Assembly: GCF_036850765.1 (NCBI RefSeq)
Contig: NC_089501.1
Coordinates: 13,182,997 to 13,246,996, forward strand
Direction of reading: 5' to 3'
Length of the DNA stretch: 64,000 bases
Source of the DNA: Saccopteryx bilineata
Lineage: Eukaryota; Chordata; Mammalia; Chiroptera; Emballonuridae
The position numbers were made by a program, and so were the translations under genes. Below the pieces are notes generated by a model, which was not told the origin of the DNA, did no database searches, and worked only from the letters and a program-made list of their open reading frames with translations. Shown one piece after another: positions 24,293 to 37,810 of the stretch (position 1 is its first letter; the number at the start of each line of letters is the position of its first letter).

Positions 24293-26090
24293 CCCATTTT
24301 TTATTGGATTGTTTGTTTGTTGCTAAGTTTTGTGAGTTCTTTATATATTTTGGATATTAGTCCCTTATCTGAGCTGTTGTTTGAAAATATCATCTCCCAT
24401 TTAGTTGGTTGCCTATTTTTCTTGTTGACAGTTTCTTTTGCTGTGCAGAAGCTTCTTAGTCTGATGTAGTCCCATTCATTTATCTTTGCCTTTACTTCCC
24501 TTGCCTTTGGAATCAAATTCATAAAATGTTCTTTATGGCAAAGGTCCATGAGTTTAGTAACTATGTTTTCTTCTATATAATTTATTGTTTCAGATCTTAT
24601 ATTTAGTTCTTTGATCCATTTTGAATTAATTTTTGTGCAAGGAGATAAACTATAGTCAAGTTTCATTCTTTTGTATGTGGCTTTCCAATTTTCCCAGCAC
24701 CATTTATGGAAGAGGCTTTCTTTTCTTCATTGTATGTTTTTGATTCCTTTATCAAAGATGACTTGACCATATATATGTGGTTTTATTTCTGGGCTCTCTA
24801 TTCTGTTCCATTGGTCTGTGTGTCTATTTTTCTGCCAGTACCATGCTGTTTTGATTATTGTGGCTCTGTAGTATAGTTTGAAGTCAGGTATTGTAATGCC
24901 TCCAGCTTCGTTCCAAACCCCTTAGGATTACTTTGGTTATTTGAGGTTTTTATGGTTCCATTTAAGCCTGATAATTTTTTGTTCCATTTATTTAAAAAAT
25001 GACATTGGAATTTTAATGGGAGTTGCATTAAATTTGTATATTTCTTTGGGTAGTATGACCATTTTAACTATATTCTTCCTATCCATGAACAAGAAATATT
25101 TTTTTATTTCAATGTGTCTTTTTCATTTTTCTTTAATAATGCTTTGTAGTTTTCAGTATATAGGTCCTTTACATTCTTTATTATGTTTATTCCTAGGAAT
25201 TTTTGTTGTTGTTGCTACTGTAAAAGGGATTTTTTTTTTAGTTCTTTTTCTGAGGTTTCATTGTTAGCATATAAGAAAGCAATAGACTTCTGTATATTAA
25301 TTTTGTATCTTGCAACCTTACTTGTATTGGTTTATTGTTTCTAATAGCTTTTCTATGGAGACTTTGGGGTTTTCTATATACAGGACCATGTCATCTGCAA
25401 AAAGTAAAACCTTTACTTCTTCTTTTCCAATATGAATGCCTTTTATTTCTTTCTCTTCTCTGATTGCTCTGGCTAGAACTTCCAGCACTATGTTGAATAG
25501 GAGTGGGCAACCTTGTCTTGTTCCTGATTTTAGAGGAAAAGTTTTCAGTTTTTTACCATTTAGGATGATGTTAGCTGATGGTTTGTTGTAATAGCCTTTA
25601 TTATGTTGAGGCATTTTCCTTCTATACCCATTTTGTTGAGTGTTTTAAATATAAAAGAATGTTGTACTTTATCAAATGCCTTTTCTGCATCTATTGATAT
25701 GATCATATGGTTTTTGTTCTGTTATGTTGATATGGTGTATTATGTTAATCGTGTTATATATGTTGAACCATCCTTGTGTTTCTGGGATGAATCCCACTTG
25801 ATCATGATGAATTATTTTTTTGATGTGTTGTTGTATTCAATTTGCTAGTATTTTGTTTAGGATTTTTGCATCTGTATTCATTAGAGATATTGGTCTGTAG
25901 TTTTCTTTTTTTGTGTTGTCCTTGCCAAGTTTTGGTATGAGTTTAATTTGGCCTCATAAAATGTGTTTGGGAGTATTGCTTCTTCTTCATTTTTTTGAAA
26001 GACTTTGAGAAGGGTAGGAACCAATTCTTCTTTGAATGTTTGGTAAAATTCACTAGTATATACATCTTGCCCTGGACTTTTATTTTTGGG

Positions 26091-26099
<9 letters not shown>

Positions 26100-26126
<27 letters not shown>

Positions 26127-26510
26127 CATTTTTCTGAAGCTGGAAACAGGGAGAGACAGCCAGACAGACTCCCGCATGCGCCCGACCGGGATCCACCCGG
26201 CACGCCCACCAGGGGCAACGCTCTGCCCACCAGGGGGCGATGCTCTGCCCATCCTGGGCGTCGCCATGTTGCGACCAGAGCCACTCTAGCGCCTGGGGCA
26301 GAGGCCACAGAGCCATCCCCAGCGCCCGGGCCATCTTTGCTCCAACGGAGCCTCGGCTGCGGGAGGGGAAGAGAGAGACAGAGAGGGAAAGTGCGGCAGA
26401 GGGGTGGAGAAGCAAATGGGCGCTTCTCCTGTGTGCCCTGGCCAGAATCGAACCCGGGTCCTCCGCACGCTAGGCCGACGCTCTACCACTGAGCCAACCA
26501 GCCAGGGCCC
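26100..26510 (-). mobile_element. SINE-A nested in L1 ORF2
   Basis: A long T run, then the SINE-A body to 'ccagccagggccc'. Target-site duplication TGGGAAGGTTTTT (26087-26099, 26511-26523) is exact. Confidence 0.93.
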
Positions 26511-28386
26511 TGGGAAGGTTTTTGATAGTTGTTTCTATTTCCTTCCTGCTTATCAGTCTATTTAGGCTTTCTACTTCGTGATTCAGTCTAGGAAGATTGT
26601 ATTGTTCTAGGAGTTTATCCATTTCTTCTAGATTGTTGAATTTGGTGGCATATAATTTTTCATAGTATTCTGCAATAATCTTTTGTATATCTATGATATC
26701 TGTGGTAATTTCTCCTTTTTCATTTTGGATTTTGTTTATATGAGTCTTTTCTCTTTTTTCCTTAGTGAGTCTTGCCAGGGGTTTGTCAATTTTATTGATC
26801 TTTTCAAAGAACCAGCTCTTTGTTGTATTAATTCTTTCTATAGTTTTTCTGTTCTCTATTTCATTTATTTTGGCTCTAATTTTTATTATTTTCTTTCTTC
26901 TGGTTTTGGTTTGCCTTTGTTCTTCTTTTTCTAGTTACTTAAGATGTGATGTTAGGTTGTTTACTTGGGCTCTCTCTTGCTTTTTCATATAAGCATGTAA
27001 TGATATGAACTTTCCTCTTATTACTGCTTTTGCTGCATCCCAGAGATTCTGATATGTTGTGTTGTCATTTCATTTTCATTTGTCTGTATATATCTTTTGA
27101 TCTCTCTTTTTAATTTCATCTTTGACCCAATCATTTCTTAGAAGTATGTTGTTTAATTTCCACATTTTTGTGGATGTGTTTACTTCTTTTTTACAGTTGA
27201 ATTCTAGTTTCAAAGCCTTATGGTCAGAGAATATGCTTGGTATAATTTCAATCTTTCTGAATTTGTTGGTGTTGGTTTTGTGGCCCAGCATATGGTCTAT
27301 TCTTGAGAGTATTCCATGTACACTGAAGAAAAGTGTGTACTCTGACGTTTTCTGATGAAAGGTCCTGTAGATATCTATTATGTCCATTTGTTCTAGTGTT
27401 TCATTTAAGGCCGATATTTCTTTATTGATTTTCTGTTTGGATGAATGATCTATAGCCATCAATGGTGTATTGAGGTCTCCAAGTATGATTATATTTTTTT
27501 CATTTTGCACTTTTAGATCAGTTAGTAGCTGTCTTATATATTTTGGAACTCCTTGGTTTGGTGCATATATATTAAGGAGTGTTATGTCTTCTTGATTCAT
27601 TGCCCCCTTTATCATTATAAAATGTACAACCTTGTCTCTGGTTACCTCTGTTGGCTTGTAGTCAGCATTGTCAGATATGAGTATAGTTACTCCTGCTTTT
27701 CTTTGGTATTATTTGCTTGGAGAATCATTTTCCAACCTTTCACTTTGAATCTATTTTTATCCTTGTAGCTTAGATGTGTCTCTTGAAAGCAGCATACTGT
27801 TGGGTTTTGCTTCTTGATCCAATCTGCTACTCTGTGCCTCTTTATTGATGAGTTCAATCCATTTACATTTATTATAATTATGGACACTTGAGGATTTCTT
27901 ATTGCCATTTTATATATACTGCTTTCTGATAGCTTTGTGTTTTGTTTGGTTCTTCTTTTTTGTTTTTCTGTCATTTGTTTTTGTGTGGTGGTGTTCCATA
28001 ATTCTACCTTCTGTTTCTTCTTTTTTTTAAGCTATGTGTTTCAGTAGTGGCATTTTCAAGGGTGGTTACCATTAGGTTATTAGAAAAAAAGTTATATTTA
28101 TTAGAGTCCATTATCTCATGAGTGCTTCTGCATTCCATCTTCCTTTTTTACTGCTGATCTTTATCCTCACCCCTTTTGTGTTATTGTTGTCACAGATTAT
28201 CCTTGTTTTTATTGTGATTTTGTTAAAATGTTTTTCCTTGTAATTTTGTCTTGTTTTGTTCTTTGTATCTGGTTGGATAACCCCCTTTAGTATTTCCTGT
28301 AGTGGGGGTTTTCTGGTGAAAATTCGCTCAGCTTCTGTATATCTGTAAATGTTTTCATTTTCCCTTCATATTTGAAGGATAACTTT

Positions 28387-28700
28387 TTTTTTTTTTACAG
28401 AGATAGAGAGAGAGAGAGAGAGTCAGAGAGAGGGATAGACAGGGACAGACAGACAGGAACGGAGAGATGAGAAACATCAATCATTAGTTTTTCGCTGTGT
28501 GTTGCAACACCTTAGTTGTTCATTGATTGCTTTTTCATATGTGCCTTGACCGCAGGCCTTCAGCAGACTGAGTAACCCCTTGCTCGAGCCACCGACCTTG
28601 GGCTCAAGCTGGTGAGTTTTTGCTCAAACCAGATGAGCCTGCACTCAAGCTGGCGACCTTGGGGTCTTGAACCTGGGTCTTCCGCATCCCAGTCCGATGC
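28387..28700 (-). mobile_element. SINE-B nested in L1 ORF1, head truncated
   Basis: Runs from the A-tail complement through 'gagagagagagtcagagag' to 'cccagtccgatgc', lacking the last ~25 nt of the head. A 14-bp target-site duplication TGAAGGATAACTTT (28373-28386, 28701-28714) is exact. Confidence 0.92.
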
Positions 28701-29807
28701 TGAAGGATAACTTTGATGGATATAGTATTCTTGGTTGGTAGTTCCTCTCTTTCAGTACTTTAAATGTTGGAATCCACTCTCTTCTGGATTTTAGAGTTTC
28801 TGCTGAGAAATCTGATGATAGCCTAATGGGCCCTTTTTTAATATCAGGGTTAGTCAACCTTTTTATACCTACTGCCCACTTTTGTATCTCTGTTAGTAGT
28901 AAAATTTTCTAACCGCCCACCGGTTCCACAGTAATGGTGATTTATAAAGTAGGGAAGTAACTTTATAAAATTTATAAAGCAGAGTTACAGCAAGTTAAAA
29001 CATATAATAATAATTACTTACCAAGTACTTTATGTTGAATTTTGCTAAGTTTGGCAGAGTAAATCTTTAAAACAACTTACTATAGTTAAATCTACCTTTT
29101 TATTTATACTTTGGTTGCTCCATTACCACCCACCATGAAAGCTGGAACGCCCACTAGTGGGTGGTAGGGACCAGGTTGACTACCACTTCTTTATATGTTA
29201 TATCCTTCTTCTCCCTAGCTGTCTTGAGGATTCTTTCTTTGTCATTGATTTGTGATAATCTCATTACAATGTGCCTTGGAGTAGGTTTGTTTGGGTTGAG
29301 GTAACTCAGCGTTCTGTTTGCTTCTTGGATTCAAGGCTCTAACTCTTTCCACAGGCTTAGAAAGTTCTCATTGGTTATTTGTTTCAACATATTCTCCATC
29401 TTCTTTTCTCTCTCTTCCTCTTCTAATATACCCATTATTCTTATATTGCTCTTCCTGGTGGAGTCAGACAATTCTTGTAAGGCTTTCTGATTTTTTTTAA
29501 ATTTGTGAGTCTCTCTCTTCTTCTTCTGTAGTATCTCTAGTTGTCTGTCTTCAATGTCACTGATTCTCTCTTCTATCTGGCTTGTTCTATTGGCTAAGCT
29601 TGTTACCTCATTTTTCAGTTCATGTATTGAGTTTTTCATCTCTGTTTGGTTCTTTTTTATAGTTTCAATATTCCTGAAGTACTCTTTTTGTTTATTAAGT
29701 TGGTTTTTGAGGTCACTAAATTGCCTTTCAGTGTTTTCTTGTATCTTATTGAGTACTTTTAGAGCTCCAATTTTGAATTCTCTGTCATTAAGCTCCAAGG
29801 TTTCCAT
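28701..29807 (-). pseudogene. L1 ORF1 remnant
   Basis: The C-terminal domain text GPIRLSSDFSAETLKSRREW (about 28745-28835) and a coiled-coil-like Glu/Lys/Gln-rich N-terminal half (29331-29807) are separated by the hAT element at 28845-29188. Part of the C-terminus is interrupted by the SINE at 28387-28700. Confidence 0.85.
28845..29188 (+). mobile_element. Non-autonomous hAT element nested in L1 ORF1
   Basis: Left end CAGGGTTAGTCAACC and right end GGTTGACTACCACTT are inverted repeats. The inner arms carry 'ccgcccaccggttcc' and 'acgcccactagtggg'. Flanks TTTAATAT and about CTTTATAT resemble an 8-bp target-site duplication with mismatches. No transposase. Confidence 0.75.
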
Positions 29808-31038
29808 GTAATTGAGATTTTTTCCTGGGGATTTTTCATCATCTATCTGAGCTACGTCTCTGTCTTATATATCCATATTTGATTTTTTTTCCTTGATGGC
29901 ATTTGCGGGTGATATTGTTAATAACCCCAATAAGAGATAATTATTCCTTTTTATGGCTGGAGGTGCTGCACTACAAGATTTGCCTCTGCAAAATTCTTGG
30001 GTGATTTTTTAAGGCCTAGCTGTCACCTTTGTAATGGCAAAGGCAAAGTTGTCACATTGGTAGGAGGAGCTTATTGCTAGGGCTTTGCAACTTTATGATA
30101 CCAGCACTGGCTGACCAGGAGTTCTCCAGGGCCCTCCCCCCCGATGTCCCCATCGGGGACTAGAGCAGGGGATCTAGTCTCTGGGTGCTCGTGCCTCTCA
30201 CAGGAGAGAGCAGTCTGGATACCTAGTGGAGGGGGGTCTGCCACCACTGCTAGTTTCATAGCAAGGGGAGCAATGAGGAACCAGGAGGCTGAGGTGACAG
30301 AGTCCAGTCCCTCCTCTGATATCACTCTAAGCTCTCCAAGCACAACCCTGGGCCAGGCTGGGGGTGTGTGCCACAAGCCAGTGTCCCTGAGTTTCAGGAG
30401 CAGCTATGGCAGAGATCGCAGATCAGAGGCTTCCTGTCCCCACACGCTAAAGCTAAACTACCTCCAGCAAGCTGGTGTCTGAGCTTCAGAGCCAGTGGCG
30501 CACAGATCCCATATCCCAGATCAAGTGTGTCTGGCACCAGAAGGCTAAATTGTGCCAGTCGGTGGGCAGATCAAGCGTGCCCTAGTGTCCTGTGGGCTGA
30601 TCTCCACAAGCTATTCACCTGCAGTTCTTGGGAGCTTGACACTGGCTTTGTGTGCACTCCGTTCCTGTAATAGCTGAGCCCTGCAATCACGGGTGCAGCA
30701 AACACTGGGAAGTGTCCCTGCTCCCCATTCTTTGTTGTGGCCTCTTGCTCTGCTCCTTCTTCCATCCGGCTCCTCCGGGTCTGAGACAAAGCCTGGGCAA
30801 ACAGTGCCTCCTTACCTCAGGTCTGTGAAGAAGGAGATAGACTCAGTCCTGTGGTATTATTTTTTCTTCTGTGCTTTGGCCCGCCTTCTTGCACGATCAT
30901 ACCTTTGTCTATCCAGGGTGTGTATATTTCAGGTTCATCTGGGGTTTTTCTCTGCATATAGTTGTAGAATTTGTTGAAATTTCAAGGGGAGAGATAAGGA
31001 GTATCTCTACAGCACCATTTCTCTGACCCCATTTAATT

Positions 31039-33084
31039 TTTATATAAAAGAAAAAGTGCCAATTGAGCATTTTGATTAACCCGGGCAGCTGGAGTAACTT
31101 CTAAACGGATGAAGTAAAACTGCCACTCTTTCTGCATGTCTCTAAAAATGAGCTATTGGGAAGTCTCTGTCATGGAAGGACCCTATGGTGTTAGTGGTGA
31201 GTCCCAAAGGAAACTCTCATGATTCGGGATGGGCCTTTGGGGCTCTGGTTTAAAGCGGAATTTCCTTAAGTGGCAGCTTCTCAAACATTATAGTCAACCA
31301 GAACTTTCCAAATTAAACAATGAAAAGTGATTTTAGGATATATTTAGGAATTAGTTTTGAACAAGTTTTCAGTGATTTAGTCATCTTCCTTTTCTTTCAA
31401 AGAAAGAGTAATGAAAAGCTACCATGCTGTGTGAGGGGGACATCTGGTCAGTTTTCCCTGCTTTCCACTTTCCAGGCTTTGTTGTTTACCAGGCTTTTTT
31501 TTTTCTTCATAGTTTGTCCACGATAAGAGATAGCCAGGAAAGTAAAAGAAATCCCATTTATTGACTTCCTGGACAGAGAACCTTGATTTCTTAGCTACTT
31601 CACCCTGCTCGCTAAGGAATTTCTTTACTGGCAGGAGGACAGGTCTGCATCGTTTCTTGGAGCACTGCGTAGACTGTATCTGTTCCAGACACAAAAAGGG
31701 CTGAAGAAAGAAAAATGTGATTCTTTTGAAAAGAGTTTACAAAACTCTTTTTTAAAAACCAAAGTTGAAATATAAATTGCAATTACATATTACATCACTC
31801 TTGAGAAGGTGCCTTTGGAGCCCTGGTTCATCCTTCTTCCTTCCTTGACCAAAGAATAAAGTTTCTGCCTGACTTTAAAAATAAATAAATAATAAGAAAA
31901 AACAGCGCCATTACTAAACACTGTGCTGGGGCGGCTCACACTTAGGCGACATGAAGAGATCATAAAAATCCATGCTCCGTCAGCCCGCCCCCGTGGGCCA
32001 TGCTCTCCAGGGCAGGGATTGTGTCTCCTGCTTATTACCTGTACTTTGTTCTTACACAGTGCCTGGCACAAATGTGTTATTCAAAAAGTACTTGACAACT
32101 GGCCATAAATAAATAAAGCATGGAAGACTGTGGTCCCAAAGCACCTTAATTATGAAGCTGCAGCCCTTACAGGATCTCACATCACTAACCTCCCATGGAG
32201 CTGTAAGCTTTGACCCTGAGTCATGCCCCAGCTGGATGCAGGAACTGTTTCAACATTGTCACCTCTGGGCTGCGGTGGCCCTAAAATTCAACCTCCGAGA
32301 CAGGGTACATCAGGAAGGCAGATTTCAACAAGGCAAACCTGCAGTTATATGGCTGTTCTACACGTGGTGGTCCCAAGTGGGATAGAAAGCCCAGATGCCA
32401 AAGCACAACTTAAAATAACACGCCATTTGTGTGCGATGTTGTAAACCACAACATAAGTAGATTGTTGCTAAGCTTCAACAATTGCCCATGAGAATACCTT
32501 TTGAGTTGACAACATTGTGCAATCCTCACCAGCACAGCTGACTTCCTAGAGAACGTAGGACAGTGTGGTATGGGCGCGGGGATGTGGGATGGGGGGGTGT
32601 ACGGCTGGGAGGGTTGGTTGTTCGGCTGCCTTTGTAGTGACACCTGCTCACGTGGGGAGTCACACCTCGGAGGACGCCAGACTTCCTGGAAAAAGCTCTG
32701 GCAAGAGGACTATCTCATACAAATTACTGTATGTTTTCTGCAGTCTAAATAGGGTTTCTGTGTTGCTTAATTAGTGGATGTGTTAAGAACCTTAGAGATG
32801 ATGAGAGAACCTTTGTGAATTCACTGTGAGAAGTCATTTTTTATTCAAAAAAGTATTAGGATGCCAGAGGAAGAAGTAGGGGATGAAAGAATATTCGATA
32901 ATTCTATAAAATAATTTTTGTTTTAAAAATAGGATATAGAGAGTCCATATACTAGTCTTATTTCATAAAATGTGCTAAAGTTCATGAAAATGTTGCTCTG
33001 TCCATATTTACAGCATTATTATATTAAAGCTTATGGACAGCAAAGATAATAATAGTCATCTTACTAAGGCTTATAGATTTTAAG
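31039..33084. other. Intergenic, no recognised gene
   Basis: A LINE2-like trace at about 31990-32105 ('ctccagggcagggattgtgt...acagtgcctggcacaaatgtg'). The remaining sequence gives only short frames without family resemblance. Confidence 0.5.
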
Positions 33085-33210
33085 AACTTTGCACACATCT
33101 GTTATACCCATTCTGTAGAGAAGATACTATCTACATCCTCTTCTTATAAATTAGGAAGCTAGGGTCAGAGAGGTTAAGAAATGTGACCAAAATCACACAG
33201 CCAGCAATTA
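33085..33210 (-). mobile_element. MIR-like ancient SINE fragment
   Basis: 'ggtcagagaggttaagaaatgtgacc' and 'aaaatcacacagccagca' match the MIR core/3' pattern. Confidence 0.6.
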
Positions 33211-33257
33211 TTTGGGCTATTGTTTAAAGCTCAGAATGAAAGAAATTTTTGTATGTG

Positions 33258-33643
33258 TGTGTGATAGAGACAGAGAAAAAGATGGAGAGAAGGACAGATA
33301 GGGACAGACAGATAGGAAGGGAGAGAGATGAGAAGCATCAATTCTTCGTTGCAGCTCCTTAGTCTCCTTAGCTGTTTATAGATTGCTTTTACATATGTGC
33401 CTTGATGGGAGGGAGGGCTAGGGGGATGAACTACAGCAGAGCATGTGACTCCTAGCTTAAGCCAGTGACCTTGGGTTCAAGCCAGTGACCATGGGGTAAT
33501 GTCTATGATCCCACGCTCAAGGCAGCGACCCTGTGCTCAAGCTAGATGAGTCCACACTCAAGCCGGCAACCTCAGGGTTTCGAACCTGAGTCCTCTGCAT
33601 CCCAGTCTGATGCTCTGTCCACTGCGTCACCACCTGGTCAGGC
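33258..33643 (-). mobile_element. SINE-B
   Basis: Minus orientation, 'gatagagacagagaaa' to 'ccacctggtcaggct', with an extended set of 'gccagtgacc' units. No convincing target-site duplication found. Confidence 0.85.
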
Positions 33644-35043
33644 TAAAAGGATGTTTTAGAATTTGTTTTTAATTATTTGGAATTTTCAATATGCCACACT
33701 ATAATCATTTAAACCATTAAGTAATGAGCAAAATTATATAGAAATTATTAATCTCTCTACAATGTTCTACCTTTAATCTTACGAAAATAATTTTTTTTTG
33801 TCAGAGTAGATTTTTAAAATGAGATAAAGGACATATTTTAGGAATGACTACAACTATTCGTCAGTTTAGAACTCTGCAGCATGGCTTTTAGAAAGTATAA
33901 GGTACACACTATCAGTGCAAAAGACGACTTGTGCTTTGTCTCTAGCCTCACCTTGCCCCAAAATTTTGATTCTTTCATTGTGAAAGAGCTTCAAAAGCAT
34001 AAAAACAAATTATTTACTAATTTCTTCATATCCCTCTTTTAATTAAGTGTTGTTCTCCGGACTTAGCCCTTAGTCATAAGTGTTTGTGGTTTCTCAGGTA
34101 GTTGAAATGAATAAAGTCATTGTGAAATCATAATGCTTTCAATTAGCTGGCTAATACTTTATATACAATAAGCCTACTAAGTCACCTTCTCCTAAAGAAG
34201 ACAAACATTTGGCTGCAATAATTATTAACAGGCGTGGAGATATAGAAGAAGCTAGAAAATACTTCACAATGTGTCTTTCAGAGCATCACTTCTCAATCCC
34301 AGTGCTTTTTTAAACCCCAGCATTACAGGAAAGGTAAAAATGGATTTTCAGTCCCCCCCCCCCATTTTGGAAGATTTAAAGAATTCTTTGTTTTTCACTT
34401 CTGACTGAATTTTGTCACTTTTTTTTTGAGTGTCGGTATTTTTTGAGACCATGCCTGTATTTTTCTAGAACCAGGCTTGTATATAATAGATGTTGAGAGG
34501 GATCCCGAAGATGATCTGCTGCACCCCTCCCGTTTACAGTTCAGGAAACACCTTGCTTGGCATTTCTTCACTTTAGGGCAGGAGAGGGTATCACCTAAAT
34601 CAACATGGCCTGCTTTGTTTGACTTTTCCACTTCTAGTTGGACCAGCCCTAGGTTGGGGAATAAACAAACAGGGTTGACAATAAGTTCATGATGCCATCA
34701 ACCTGACTGCTGGATTGTTGTTTAACAAAATATTTTTGAGTAAGGCATAGATATAAATGTCTGAATAATATTATTGCATTGAACAAAAGTGGATGAATAG
34801 TTCTGCTTATTAAGCATCTGGGAGTCTTTCGTTCCTGGTTGGATGAGTGAGCAAGTCAAGGGGTAACAGCTCACAGAACACAATAGCCTAGTGTGGTGGA
34901 GAATTAGCGCCCTCTAGCACATGTCTGAGTCACCACTGTTTAAATAAATACAGAACATAACTGAAATTAAAATGTTCTAAACACTGTGCTGGGTTCTTTA
35001 TACTATCTCACATTAATTCTCACAAAAATTGTATAATATCTGT
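33644..35043. other. Intergenic, no recognised gene
   Basis: AT-rich; no repeat I can name with confidence and no protein-like frame. Confidence 0.5.
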
Positions 35044-35051
35044 TGAAACAG

Positions 35052-35407
35052 GGTTTTTTGTTTATTTGTTTGATGTTTGTTTTCTTATTTAGGTGAGATG
35101 CAGGAAGACAGAGTGCCTCCTACATGCACTCCAACAGGGACCCACCAGGCAAGTCCCCTTTGGGGCAATGCTCTGCCCATCTGTGCCTACTGCTCCATTA
35201 CTCAGCAAACAAGCTATTTTAGCACCTGAGGTGAGGCCACAGAACCATCCTCAGTGGCCGGGCCCAACTCGCTCAAACCATTAGCGCCTGGCTGTGGGAG
35301 GAGGAGAAAAGGGGGGAAGGGGTGGAGAAGCCAATGGTCACTAAATAGAACCCAGGACTTCCACATGTTAGACTGATGCTCTACTGCAGAGTCAAACAGC
35401 CAGGGCC
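35052..35407 (-). mobile_element. SINE-A, old diverged copy
   Basis: The SINE-A body is recognisable ('gggcaatgctctgcccatct', 'cagccagggcc') but heavily mutated. The 8-bp flank TGAAACAG occurs at 35044-35051 and 35408-35415. Confidence 0.8.
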
Positions 35408-35722
35408 TGAAACAGTTTTGTAAGGAGATAAAGTCATATGCGATGTGGTGAGGACTACTTCAGGTGTGAGAAGAGAGTTGTGGATAGGGAGAGACTGACT
35501 TTATTGAAGAATGGACTGATAAGAAGTCCTGGCTCTTTGGGAGCTCTCAGATTAGCGGAATTCTGAAGAGGAATGTTGCAATAAGCACCTTAAAAACTTA
35601 CTGCAGCATTATTATTTGTTTAATGGTAGGGGAACAACAAAACAGAACCGCTAACTACACCTGGAGGTTTTGAAGGTGGCTTCAATGAAGAGATGACATA
35701 GAACTAAAAATTAAAGGAAGAG

Positions 35723-36070
35723 CCTGACCAGGCAGTGGTGCAGTGGACAGAGTGTCGGAATGGGATGCAGGGACCAAGGTTCCAGACTCTGAGGTCGACA
35801 GCTTGAGTGCGGGCCCATCTGGTTTGAGCAAAGCTCACGAGCTTGAACCCAAGGTCGCTGGCTTGAGCAAGGGGTTACTCAGTTTGCTGAAAGCCCATGG
35901 TCAAGGCACATTTGAAAAAGCAATCAATGAACAACTAAGGTGTTGCAACAAAAGCTGATGATTGATATTTCTCATCTTTTTCCGTTCCTGTCTGTCTGTC
36001 CCTGTCTATTCCTCTCTCTGACTCTCTCTCTGTCTCTGTCAAAAAAAAAAAAAAAAAAAAAAAAAAGCTA
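35723..36070 (+). mobile_element. SINE-B
   Basis: 'gcctgaccaggcagtggtgc' head, CTCTCTCTG tract and a ~29-nt poly(A). A 17-bp target-site duplication AAAAATTAAAGGAAGAG (35706-35722, 36076-36092) is exact. Confidence 0.93.
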
Positions 36071-36092
36071 TGTTTAAAAATTAAAGGAAGAG

Positions 36093-36521
36093 AGTAGCTT
36101 TCCAGGTGAAGAACAGAGAAATGTCATTCAAGACAGTGAGTGATAAGAGTGAGTGAGAAGGCATAGAAGTGAGGAAGATTGTGATATGTAAGTTCAGGTA
36201 CTGTTAAGGGGGTCAGCAATGTTGGGAACTGGGATAAATGAATGGAACAAGAATAGATAAAGCTTCTGTGTCAACAAAGGGAGTATGGAACTTGTCCTCT
36301 TGACAATTGGGAGCCTTGAGTATTTCCAGGTGGAAAATAATGTAATTAGATATTTTTGTCTTCTGGACTTTTAAGTTGAGAAATATAACCTATAGCCAGA
36401 AAACTACAAAAGCAAATATACTATACAAAGCATAGTTATAAGTCTTACCCTTACCCTTGTGTAAAAATGACCAAGCCCTTACTCCCCCCCACCCCAATCA
36501 TAATCCTGTTCAAGCCCACCA
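36093..36521. other. Intergenic, no recognised feature
   Basis: Nothing recognisable beyond a C-rich run near 36483. Confidence 0.5.
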
Positions 36522-36535
36522 TCTTTGTGATTCTT

Positions 36536-36919
36536 TTTTTTTTTTTTTTTTTTTTTTGTATTTTTCTGAAGTTGGAAACGGGGAGGCAGTCAGACAGACT
36601 CCCACATGTGCCCGACCAGGATCCACCCAGCATGCCCACTAGGGGGCGATGCTCTGCCCATCTGGGGTGTTGCTCTGTTGCAACCAGAGCCATTCTAGTG
36701 CTTGAGGCAGAGGCCATAGAGCCACTCCCAGCGCCACGGCCAACCTTGCTCCAATGGAGCCTTGGCTGCGGTAGGGGAAGAGAGAGACAGAGTGGAAGGA
36801 GAGGGGGAGGGATGGAGAAGCAGATAGGCACTTCTCCTGTGTGCCCTGGCCGGGAATCGAACCCAGGACTCCTGCACACCAGGCCGACGCTCTACCACTG
36901 AGCCAACTGGCCAGGGCCT
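36536..36919 (-). mobile_element. SINE-A
   Basis: Minus orientation with a T26-type tail complement and a head ending 'actggccagggcct'. Target-site duplication TCTTTGTGATTCTT (36522-36535, 36920-36933). Confidence 0.93.
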
Positions 36920-36933
36920 TCTTTGTGATTCTT

Positions 36934-37339
36934 AATCACTGTTTTGTTTTCCTTTGTGGTTTTATTACTTAGGTATACATCCTCAGAAAAAAAAGTTTAG
37001 ACAATTTCTGACCTTACAAATAGAATCATACTGTATATATTCTGTGTTTGATTTCTATCATTACACCTTCTTTTTAAGACTCATCCTTGTTATTGTTTAT
37101 TGCTGTAGCAGCATTTATTTATTTCTATTTTATATTGTATTCTGTAGTTTGAATATTTCACAGTTTATTTTGTCTGCTGTTCTTGGATATTTGTTTTATG
37201 ATTTAAAAAAAAATCAGTTCTTGCCTAGTGCAAACAATATTGCTATGAACTTTTGTACCCTGTATCCTGTTCACACATGCCTAACAATTTTGTAGAACAC
37301 ATCCAGACTCCTTTTTCTGGAAGTTGAATGTGATAAGAC
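36934..37339. other. Intergenic, no recognised gene
   Basis: AT-rich with 'gcaaacaatattgctatgaac', reminiscent of an old L1 ORF2 3' end in minus orientation; too diverged to bound. Confidence 0.4.
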
Positions 37340-37354
37340 TGTGTGGCATAGCCT

Positions 37355-37810
37355 AGAGAGGGGTGAAGTACTAGCTCCGGTCAAAGGTTGGATTCAAATA
37401 ATTTAACAACTGGTTCTCTGCACTAATGACCATTTTAAGTATAAAAAAAAGATGTATCAAAAGGTAGTTTATTATTTCATGCATTTATTACTTAAATAAG
37501 ATTATGTTACAAGAGTTTTAAAATAATAATAAAAATATTAAATATTACCTGACAAAAAACCCAGTAAAACTGTTATTTAAGATATTTCCATATTGCTTCT
37601 TGATTGGTATCCTCATTTGCAATTTTCTTCACTGTTGTCTGAGCATCATCAGCTGTGTAATTTCCACATTGGGTGGCTGTACAAGAGCCCACCTTAGAGA
37701 GAACCCTGATTACATGTGCGGTTTTAACAACCAGTTCACTGAACTCAACAAAAAATTAAGTGTCTGTTCTGCTGAAATGGTGCAAACCAGCTAACTCCCA
37801 CCACTGGTTC
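37355..37810. mobile_element. Possible hAT-type element
   Basis: The left part 'gaggggtgaagtactagctc' and right part 'accagctaactcccaccac' look like weak inverted ends, and 'aacaactggttctctg' near the left pairs partly with 'aaccagttcact' near the right. The ends and target-site duplication are uncertain. Confidence 0.35.

Larger units (their letters stand above)
23334..27974 (-). pseudogene. L1 ORF2 (endonuclease/reverse transcriptase) remnant
   Basis: Pieces in several frames give the N-terminal endonuclease (SRIDHMLGHKTNTNKF, near 27300), the reverse transcriptase FADD box ([17 protein letters not shown], near 25400) and the C-terminal WYIYTMEYYSAMRND segment (near 23480). Stops, frameshifts and nested SINEs at 23963-24292 and 26100-26510 separate them. 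Confidence 0.9.
23087..31030 (-). mobile_element. Full-length but inactivated L1
   Basis: Minus orientation: 3' UTR at 23087-23330, ORF2 remnants at 23334-27974, ORF1 remnants at 28701-29807, and a GC-richer 5' region to about 31030 ending in complement of 'ggggtcagagaaatggtgct'. A short target-site duplication ATTTAATT lies at 23079-23086 and 31031-31038. Two SINE-B, one SINE-A and one hAT element interrupt it. All frames are broken, so it is not capable of movement. Confidence 0.85.
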